Shown in pieces: positions 21,775 through 27,350 of a stretch of 27,350 nucleotides of DNA. The notes beneath the pieces were generated by a model. The model had not been told where the DNA came from and did no database searches. It was given only the letters and a program-made list of their open reading frames with translations. Made by a program: the position numbers and the translations under genes. Source of the DNA: DATLBY01 sp035526665. GTDB lineage: Bacteria > Acidobacteriota > Terriglobia > Bryobacterales > Bryobacteraceae. The stretch is taken from NCBI GenBank assembly GCA_035526665.1, contig DATLBY010000004.1, positions 1 to 27,350 of the forward strand, written 5' to 3'. The first letter of the stretch is position 1. Every line of letters starts with the position of its first letter.

Positions 21775-23385
21775 ATGCGCATCCAAACCTTCGATACAAC
21801 TCTCCGGGACGGCACGCAAGGCGAGTCCGTCTCCTTCTCGGTGGAAGACAAGCTGATTATTGCCCAAAAGCTGGACGACCTCGGGATTGACTATATCGAA
21901 GGCGGATGGCCGGGCTCCAACCCAAAAGACAAGGAGTTCTTTCAGCGTGCGAAGGAACTCCGTCTGAAACACGCCAAGCTGACGGCCTTCGGGTCCACGC
22001 GTTTTGCCAAAAATACCGTCGAGACGGACCCGAATGTCCGGGCTCTAATCGAAGCGGAAACTCCCGTCATTTCAATTTTCGGCAAGAGCTGGGACCTGCA
22101 CACGAAAAGAGCTCTGGGCATCACGGAGGCGGAGAACGTCAAGCTGATATCCGAGACAGTAGGCATTCTCAAGGCTCAGGGCCGTGAAGTGGTGTACGAC
22201 GCGGAGCACTTCTTCGACGGGTACACGGCCAATCCGGATTTCGCTCTCCGGACGCTGGAGGCCGCGAAGAAGGCAGGCGCCGACGTTCTCTGCCTGTGCG
22301 ATACCAATGGCGGCACGCTTACCACGCGAATCGCCGAAATCGTCGCGCTGGTGCGGGCGAGATTCGACGGAACCATCGGCATTCACGCGCACAACGATTC
22401 CGATGTGGCGGTGGCGAACAGCCTGGCGGCCATCGAGGCCGGAGCCACGCACGTGCAAGGTTGCATGAACGGCTATGGCGAGCGCTGCGGCAATGCGAAT
22501 CTGAGCTCGATCATCGCGAATCTCGAGCTGAAGCTCGGCCACACTACCATCGGCGCCGACCGGCTGCCCAATTTGACCGCGGCGGCGCGCTTCATTGCTG
22601 AGATTGCCAATCTGCCTCTGCGGAATGACCAACCTTACGTGGGGCAGTCGGCGTTCGCGCACAAGGGTGGCATTCACGTCAGCGCCATCCTGAAAGACTC
22701 GACAACCTACGAGCACATCCAGCCTGAGAAGATCGGTAACCGGCAGCGCGTCCTGCTGAGCGACCTGTCCGGCCGCGGCAACGTCGCCTACAAACTGGAT
22801 CAGCACGGCGTCGGCGCCAAGCTGAGCGACGAAGCCCGCCGTGAATTGCTGGAGAACATCAAGCACATGGAGTATCTCGGCTATGACTTCGAAGCCGCCG
22901 AGGGTACCTTCGAGCTGATGGTGCGGCAGGCCATGCATCCCGGTGTCGAGCTGTTCGAGGTTGAGAATTTCGAAGTCACTTCGCGCATGGTAGGGAAGCA
23001 GGGCCCCCAGGCCGTTGCCTCGGTGACGGTTCGCGTCGGCGGTGACGTTCACTCCTCCACCGCGGAGGGAGAAGGTCCGTTCAACGCTCTCGACCGCTGC
23101 CTGCGCCAAAGCCTGGCCAACTTCTACCCCGGCGTCAAGGAAGTCAGACTCACCGACTATAAAGTTCGTGTACTTGACTCCAAGCGCGGCACCGGAGCCC
23201 GCGTGCGCGTTCTGATTGAATGGTCCGATCATCGCCAGAGCTGGACCACCGTCGGGATTTCGGAAGATGTGATCGAAGCCAGCTGGCATGCTCTGGTGGA
23301 TGCCATCCGTCTCGAGCTGATGCGTCTCAACGAAAAGAGCCAATCCTCCGAACACCCAGTGGAAGCCTACGGCTGGGGCGTATAA
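21775..23385 (+). CDS. cimA: (R)-citramalate synthase
   Basis: The protein has 536 residues of the isopropylmalate/homocitrate synthase superfamily. The catalytic TIM barrel opens with TFDTTLRDGTQGE (R11, D12), has IHAHNDSDVAVANS with the metal-binding HxH, then GCMNGYGERCGNAN, and QSAFAHKGGIHVSA in the linker. The C-terminal part is a LeuA-type allosteric domain (YKVRVLDSKRGTGARVRVLIEWSD, quoted as YKVRVLDSKRGTGARV). The DTTLRDGTQGESVSFS start and the GWPGSNPKD motif fit the CimA group rather than LeuA. It condenses pyruvate with acetyl-CoA to citramalate, giving 2-oxobutyrate for isoleucine without threonine. Its place right after ilvC supports this. LeuA-type specificity cannot be fully excluded. 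Confidence 0.9.
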   Translation: MRIQTFDTTLRDGTQGESVSFSVEDKLIIAQKLDDLGIDYIEGGWPGSNPKDKEFFQRAKELRLKHAKLTAFGSTRFAKNTVETDPNVRALIEAETPVISIFGKSWDLHTKRALGITEAENVKLISETVGILKAQGREVVYDAEHFFDGYTANPDFALRTLEAAKKAGADVLCLCDTNGGTLTTRIAEIVALVRARFDGTIGIHAHNDSDVAVANSLAAIEAGATHVQGCMNGYGERCGNANLSSIIANLELKLGHTTIGADRLPNLTAAARFIAEIANLPLRNDQPYVGQSAFAHKGGIHVSAILKDSTTYEHIQPEKIGNRQRVLLSDLSGRGNVAYKLDQHGVGAKLSDEARRELLENIKHMEYLGYDFEAAEGTFELMVRQAMHPGVELFEVENFEVTSRMVGKQGPQAVASVTVRVGGDVHSSTAEGEGPFNALDRCLRQSLANFYPGVKEVRLTDYKVRVLDSKRGTGARVRVLIEWSDHRQSWTTVGISEDVIEASWHALVDAIRLELMRLNEKSQSSEHPVEAYGWGV

Positions 23386-23407
23386 CCTAGAGAGATGGTG
23401 ATTTCCC

Positions 23408-23424
23408 GCGGATCGCCGATCCGC
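23408..23424 (+). repeat. Perfect 7-bp inverted repeat upstream of the small unknown gene
   Basis: GCGGATC and GATCCGC flank a GCC loop in the 53-base gap between cimA and the next gene, just before its ribosome binding site (GGAGGTG at 23428-23434). No T-run follows, so it is not a classical terminator. It could stabilise or process the operon mRNA, or affect translation of the next gene. Confidence 0.5.
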
Positions 23425-23438
23425 TGCGGAGGTGTGGC

Positions 23439-23987
23439 ATGCGTTATCTGCTAAGTAAAGCCACGCCCCCGTTCACGCGTCTGTTATTTGTCGAAAGCGG
23501 ACCGCGCCATCTCACCGAGAGCCTGCTGAACGGCCTCTACAATTTTTTCGGGCCGGAGCTGGTCATCGATATCGTCACCTGCTATGCCGGCGAGCCCGCT
23601 GGCTTCCGCCACGCGACCGGGCAGATCTATCGCGTCGGGGAATATGGCGGGGCAGAGGGCCGCGCGCGGCTCTACACGGGGTTGGCGGCGCGCAAATACA
23701 ACATCATCGGCATCATCTGCTCCGGCGACCCCATCATGACAAAGTGGAAGTGGGTGCTGGCGCTGAAGATTCCCGCGAAGCTTTTTATCCTCAATGAAAA
23801 CGGCGACTACTTCTGGTTCGATTACAGCCAGTGGCGCACGCTCAGGCACTTCATTCTTTACCGGGCGGGCCTTTCCGGCGCGGGAGCGGTGAAGACCATT
23901 GTGCGGCTCCTGCTCTTCCCCTTTACGGTACTCTTTTTAATTCTTTACGCCGCAACTCTCCATCTCAAACGAAAGGTGCATATATGA
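23439..23987 (+). CDS. Small protein with C-terminal membrane anchor, function unknown
   Basis: The protein has 182 residues with a good GGAGGTG ribosome binding site. The N-terminal 120 residues look like a soluble alpha/beta domain: LLFVESGPRHLTESLLNGL, the strand LVIDIVTCYAG, the strand NIIGIICSGDP and KLFILNENGDYFWFD, repeating a strand-helix pattern. This superficially recalls a nucleotide-sugar or glycosyltransferase Rossmann half, but I cannot assign a family. A C-terminal hydrophobic helix (about 157-174, LLLFPFTVLFLILYAATL) and a basic tail (KRKVHI) suggest an inner-membrane anchor with the domain in the cytoplasm. It overlaps the next gene by ATGA, so the two are probably co-translated. 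Confidence 0.8.
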   Translation: MRYLLSKATPPFTRLLFVESGPRHLTESLLNGLYNFFGPELVIDIVTCYAGEPAGFRHATGQIYRVGEYGGAEGRARLYTGLAARKYNIIGIICSGDPIMTKWKWVLALKIPAKLFILNENGDYFWFDYSQWRTLRHFILYRAGLSGAGAVKTIVRLLLFPFTVLFLILYAATLHLKRKVHI

Positions 23988-24961
23988 AAGCGATCATCGT
24001 CCGTCAGAACGGCGGGCCTGAGCAGTTGCGGTATGAGAATACCGATCAGCCGAAACCGGCCGCCGGGCACGTGCTGGTCAGGCTCGCAGCCGCGGGCGTA
24101 AACTTTATCGACGTGTACCAGCGAACCGGGCTCTACAAGGTGCCGGTTCCCTTCACACCGGGGCAAGAGGGCGCGGGCGTAATCGAAGCGGTTGGCGATG
24201 GTGTCAGCGGCTGGAAGGCTGGCGATCGCGTGGCCTACGTCACCGCTCCCGGATCGTATGCCGAGTACGCTACGGTACCCACTGCCGCGCTCGTGAAGGT
24301 GCCGGACGGTATGGACCTCAAACAGGCCGCGGCCGCCATGCTGCAAGGTATGACCGCCCATTACCTCACCCGGTCCACGTTTCCGCTAAAGCGCGGCGAT
24401 ACCTGCCTGGTGCACGCCGTAGCGGGAGGCGTTGGCTTGATTTTGACGCAAATGGCCAAGGCGTTGGGCGCAAAAGTGATTGGCACTACATCGACCGATT
24501 TCAAGGCGGAATTGGCTAAAAAGGCCGGTGCCGATGAGGTCATTATCTACACAGACCAGGACTTCGAAGGCGAGGTAAAGCGGATCACCAAAAATCGTGG
24601 CGTGGATGTGGTTTACGATTCCGTCGGCGCCACTACTTGGACGAAAAGTGTAAACAGTCTTCGGCCACGCGGCATGATGGTCAGCTTTGGGAATGCCAGC
24701 GGTCCCGTCCCTCCTGTGGAACCTCTGCTGCTGACTCAAAAAGGATCACTTTTTCTCACCAGGCCTAAGCTGGCGGATTACATGGCGACTCCGGATGAGC
24801 TGAAATGGCGCGCCGGCGACGTCTTGGGTGACGTAGCCGCCGGAAAGCTAAAGCTTCGGGTGGAGCACACGTATCCCCTGGCGGAGGCCCAGCAGGCCCA
24901 CCGCGACCTCGAAGCGAGAAAAACAACCGGCAAGCTATTGCTGCTCACGGATAGCAGATGA
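23984..24961 (+). CDS. NADPH:quinone oxidoreductase, zinc-free MDR family
   Basis: The protein has 325 residues from the ATG at 23984, which overlaps the previous stop and has AAAGGTG upstream; a start at 23831 would extend it over the preceding gene in another frame. The N-terminal GroES-like domain has GVNFIDVYQRTGLY and TPGQEGAGVI; the Rossmann domain has the AVAGGVG motif (145-151) and LGAKVIGTTS. The zinc ligands of alcohol dehydrogenases are absent, as in QorA/zeta-crystallin. It probably reduces quinones or similar electrophiles with NADPH. A link to the amino-acid genes around it is not obvious. The stop overlaps the following peptidase start. Confidence 0.92.
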   Translation: MKAIIVRQNGGPEQLRYENTDQPKPAAGHVLVRLAAAGVNFIDVYQRTGLYKVPVPFTPGQEGAGVIEAVGDGVSGWKAGDRVAYVTAPGSYAEYATVPTAALVKVPDGMDLKQAAAAMLQGMTAHYLTRSTFPLKRGDTCLVHAVAGGVGLILTQMAKALGAKVIGTTSTDFKAELAKKAGADEVIIYTDQDFEGEVKRITKNRGVDVVYDSVGATTWTKSVNSLRPRGMMVSFGNASGPVPPVEPLLLTQKGSLFLTRPKLADYMATPDELKWRAGDVLGDVAAGKLKLRVEHTYPLAEAQQAHRDLEARKTTGKLLLLTDSR

Positions 24962-26043
24962 TCCAGCAGATCGAGTATGCCAACCGCCGCCGGCGTGCCG
25001 GGGCACGGCTGCCTGAGTGGAAACTCGAATCCCTGCTGATCACGGGACTTGCCAACATCCGCTATCTCACTGGTTTCACGGGGAGCAACGGGTTGGTACT
25101 GCTTACCCCGGAAGCCGCGACTTTATATACGGATCCCCGCTACACGATTCAGGCAGGCGAGGAAACCGATTGCGGCGTCAAAATCGTTGCCAAAGGCTCG
25201 CTGGTGGCAGCAGCCGCCCATCAGATCAGCCGCGCTAAGCTAAAGCGCATCGGGTTTGAGAAGAACAGGCTTTCCTATTCCGGATATTCCGAACTGCAGC
25301 AATTCCTAAAGCTGGGCGAGACGCTGGAACCAGTAGCCTCTCCGATCGAGCAGCAGCGAATGATCAAATCCGAGGCCGAGATAGAACTCATACGGCGCTC
25401 AGTGCTTACAAATTCCAAAGCATTCGATCAGGCAATCCGGAAAATCAAGCCGTCGACGACCGAATCGAAACTCGCGGCGGAGTTGGAGTATCAGATGCGC
25501 CGCTTCGGAGCCGAGAAGCCCGCGTTTGAAACGATCGTCGCGGCCGGAGCGCGCACCGCCCTGCCCCATGCTCAGCCAAAGCCGGTGGCCATAGGGGATC
25601 GGTTACTATTAGTAGACATGGGTGCGATGCAGGATGGGTACTGCAGCGACATGACCCGCATGCTGCATGTCGGCCAACCCCATGGAAGGGCCCGCAAGCT
25701 GTTTCGCGCGGTGCTGGAAGCTCAACTTGCTGCTGTAGATGTTGTACGCGCGAACGTGACGGCGGGTTCCGTCGATGGCGCGGCCCGTAAGGTGTTAAAG
25801 GCGCACGGCTTGGATAAGGCGTTCGTTCATTCCACCGGGCACGGACTGGGGCTTGAGATTCACGAGCCCCCCCGGTTGGGCAGGAGCGATAATACAGTGC
25901 TACGCGCGGGTATGGTGATTACAATTGAACCTGGCGCTTACCTGGAAGGATTGGGCGGGGTTAGGATTGAAGACACCGTGCTGGTCACCAGCCGTGGGTG
26001 TGAAGTTCTGACGTCTACTGAAAAGATTCTATTCATTGTGTAG
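24958..26043 (+). CDS. Xaa-Pro aminopeptidase/dipeptidase, M24B family
   Basis: The protein has 361 residues, typical of the short M24B peptidases found beside efp or accBC. An N-terminal creatinase-like domain (to about 130) is followed by the pita-bread catalytic domain with all five metal ligands: D220 (LLVDMGA), D231 (CSDMTRM), H295 (STGHGLGLEIHE), E324 (ITIEPGAY) and E338 (VRIEDTV). It removes N-terminal residues preceding proline. The ATG overlaps the quinone reductase stop (ATGA), and accB follows after 5 bases. Peptidase-accB-accC is a recurring order in bacteria, here without efp. Confidence 0.94.
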   Translation: MIQQIEYANRRRRAGARLPEWKLESLLITGLANIRYLTGFTGSNGLVLLTPEAATLYTDPRYTIQAGEETDCGVKIVAKGSLVAAAAHQISRAKLKRIGFEKNRLSYSGYSELQQFLKLGETLEPVASPIEQQRMIKSEAEIELIRRSVLTNSKAFDQAIRKIKPSTTESKLAAELEYQMRRFGAEKPAFETIVAAGARTALPHAQPKPVAIGDRLLLVDMGAMQDGYCSDMTRMLHVGQPHGRARKLFRAVLEAQLAAVDVVRANVTAGSVDGAARKVLKAHGLDKAFVHSTGHGLGLEIHEPPRLGRSDNTVLRAGMVITIEPGAYLEGLGGVRIEDTVLVTSRGCEVLTSTEKILFIV

Positions 26044-26048
26044 AGGCG

Positions 26049-26540
26049 ATGACTACAGAAGAGATTAAAGAACTTATACAAGTGGTAAATGAGAGCGGCA
26101 TCGCCGAGCTGGAAGTGCAGCGCGGTGAGAATCGTGTCCGGATCCGCCGCAGCCACAATACCCCTCCTCCCCAGGAGATCGTCATGGCAGCCCCGGCGGC
26201 AGCCCAAACAGTCATCACATCGGCAGCCAGCCCACAGGGCTCTCAATCCCCGGCCAATTTTTTACAAGCTGCGATTCAGGCTCCCGAGCGGGCCTCGAAC
26301 GAGACGCTGGTAAAATCCCCCATTGTGGGCACCTACTACGACGCCCCGTCGCCCGGCGCGCCAACATTTGTCGCAGTGGGCGATCGTGTGAAGCCCGGGC
26401 AAGTGCTGTGCATCATCGAGTCCATGAAACTGATGAACGAGATTGAGTCGGAAATGGCCGGGGTCATCACCGCCAAGCTGGTCGAGAACGGCCGCCCCGT
26501 CGAATACGGCGAGGCTCTGTTCAGCGTGAGACCGAGCTAA
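26049..26540 (+). CDS. accB: Biotin carboxyl carrier protein of acetyl-CoA carboxylase
   Basis: The protein has 163 residues. The N-terminal region (EEIKELIQVVNESGIAELEV) is typical of BCCP; a Pro/Ala-rich flexible linker (about 38-85) leads to the biotinyl domain with VKSPIVGTYYDAPSPG and the lysine K127 in ESMKLMNEIE, which carries biotin. The family motif is usually EAMKMMNEI; Ser and Leu replace Ala and Met here, as in a subset of bacteria. GAGG sits just before the ATG. It supplies carboxyl-biotin for malonyl-CoA synthesis with AccC, encoded 3 bases downstream. Confidence 0.97.
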   Translation: MTTEEIKELIQVVNESGIAELEVQRGENRVRIRRSHNTPPPQEIVMAAPAAAQTVITSAASPQGSQSPANFLQAAIQAPERASNETLVKSPIVGTYYDAPSPGAPTFVAVGDRVKPGQVLCIIESMKLMNEIESEMAGVITAKLVENGRPVEYGEALFSVRPS

Positions 26541-26543
26541 GGG

Positions 26544-27350
26544 ATGTTCGAGAAAATCCTTATTGCAAACCGCGGCGAGATTGCCGTTCGGATCATCTGC
26601 GCGTGCAAGGATCTCCGCATCCGTACTGTCGCAGTCTACTCGGAGGCCGATCGCAACAGTCTGCACGTGCGATTTGCAGACGAGGCCATCTGTATTGGGC
26701 CCGCCAAAAGTGCCCGCAGCTATCTGGATATTCCGTCCGTGATCAGCGCGGCGGAAATCACAGACGTCAACGCCATTCATCCGGGCTACGGGTTCCTCAG
26801 CGAGAATGCCGAATTTGCCGAGGTCTGCCAGGCATCGGGCATCACCTTCATCGGCCCGCGTCCTGAAGTCATCCGGAAAATGGGACTGAAACAACTGGCC
26901 CGGGCCGCCATGGCGGAAGCTGGAATCCCGATTCTGCCGGGCTCGAAGGGCATTCTGAAAACGGCCGAGGAGGGGATCGAGCTCGCGGATAAGATTGGCT
27001 ATCCCATTATTTTGAAAGCCGCTGCGGGCGGCGGCGGGCGCGGGATGCGTATTGTGCGAGAGGCGGGCGAGCTCGAGGCCAATCTCACACAGGCGCAGTC
27101 GGAGGCAGGAGCGGCATTCTCATGTGCCGATGTGTATCTGGAAAAGTTCATTGAGGCTCCCCGGCACATTGAGTTTCAGGTCATTGCGGACGAGCACGGC
27201 AATGTCGAAATTTTGGGCGAGCGCGAGTGCTCCATTCAGCGGCGGCATCAGAAGCTGCTGGAAGAGGCGCCGTCGCCGGGAGTCAGCCAGAAGCTGCGTG
27301 AAACGACCGCGAAGAAGTTGAAAGAGGCCATGAAAGCGGTGGGTTATACC
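26544..27350 (+). CDS. accC: Biotin carboxylase, N-terminal part (partial at window edge)
   Basis: The frame opens at ATG 26544, 3 bases after the accB stop with AAGGG upstream, and runs to the window edge (269 of an expected 445-450 codons). It starts MFEKILIANRGEIAVRIICA; later come AIHPGYGFLSENAEFA, the ATP-grasp glycine loop KAAAGGGGRGM and the biotin/bicarbonate-side motif ERECSIQRRHQKLLEEAPSP. It carboxylates the biotin on AccB using ATP and bicarbonate, the first half of the acetyl-CoA carboxylase reaction. The segment before the linker reads KMGLKQLAR, where many homologues have GDK. The C-terminal part is not in the window. Confidence 0.97.
   Translation, partial: MFEKILIANRGEIAVRIICACKDLRIRTVAVYSEADRNSLHVRFADEAICIGPAKSARSYLDIPSVISAAEITDVNAIHPGYGFLSENAEFAEVCQASGITFIGPRPEVIRKMGLKQLARAAMAEAGIPILPGSKGILKTAEEGIELADKIGYPIILKAAAGGGGRGMRIVREAGELEANLTQAQSEAGAAFSCADVYLEKFIEAPRHIEFQVIADEHGNVEILGERECSIQRRHQKLLEEAPSPGVSQKLRETTAKKLKEAMKAVGYT

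Noticed and set aside
22072..23355. A 427-codon open frame on the minus strand, opposite cimA
   Set aside because: It is antisense to a gene with clear motifs; long antisense frames are common in GC-rich genes, and its translation shows no domain.
23831..23983. A longer quinone oxidoreductase starting inside the previous gene
   Set aside because: The added 51 residues are out-of-frame sequence of the preceding gene; the ATG at 23984 has a binding site and the usual MKAI start.

Overview
The window is GC-rich, gene-dense bacterial chromosome from a Gram-negative-type bacterium. Several features suggest Acidobacteriota, perhaps near Solibacter or Bryobacter: the FtsW/RodA-type protein with a long extra N-terminal region, the many ATGA-type gene overlaps, the citramalate-based isoleucine genes, and the Wsp-like chemosensory operon feeding histidine kinases. 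This placement is an inference from gene content. I saw no tRNA, rRNA, insertion sequence, CRISPR array or phage gene.

Region 1 (1-4917, minus strand) is a Ser/Thr phospho-signalling operon. Transcription runs FHA-domain protein, a previously unlisted 32-residue one-helix membrane microprotein, PP2C phosphatase fused to an external beta-helix, Ser/Thr kinase with an external helical-repeat domain, and an FtsW/RodA-like protein cut by the window edge. Each start overlaps or nearly touches the previous stop. The content resembles the actinobacterial fhaA-pstP-rodA-pknB cluster, so control of cell-wall growth is the likely theme, but the sensory ends differ.

Region 2 (5068-6282, plus strand) is a receiver domain fused to a MinD/CpaE/TadZ-like ATPase, divergent from region 1 and convergent with region 3.

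Region 3 (18078 down to 6306, minus strand) is one tightly overlapped operon of eight genes: cheW, cheR with a C-terminal TPR, cheW, a CHASE3 chemoreceptor, cheA with a C-terminal receiver, cheB, and two histidine kinases (REC-REC-HK and REC-PAS-PAS-HK-REC-HPt). The first six match the Wsp layout, but no diguanylate cyclase or other stand-alone output regulator is encoded. The operon carries six receiver domains and three phosphorylatable histidine kinases.

Region 4 (18079-18430) is a divergent control region. For the plus strand it holds what looks like a complete transcription attenuator: a short open frame with a dense run of Val, Leu and Ile codons, a candidate antiterminator, and a strong hairpin followed by five T.

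Region 5 (18431-27350, plus strand) is metabolic: ilvB, ilvN, ilvC, cimA, a small membrane-anchored unknown, a quinone oxidoreductase, an Xaa-Pro-type peptidase, accB and accC (cut by the window edge). It covers the common branched-chain pathway, citramalate entry to isoleucine, and the start of fatty-acid synthesis.
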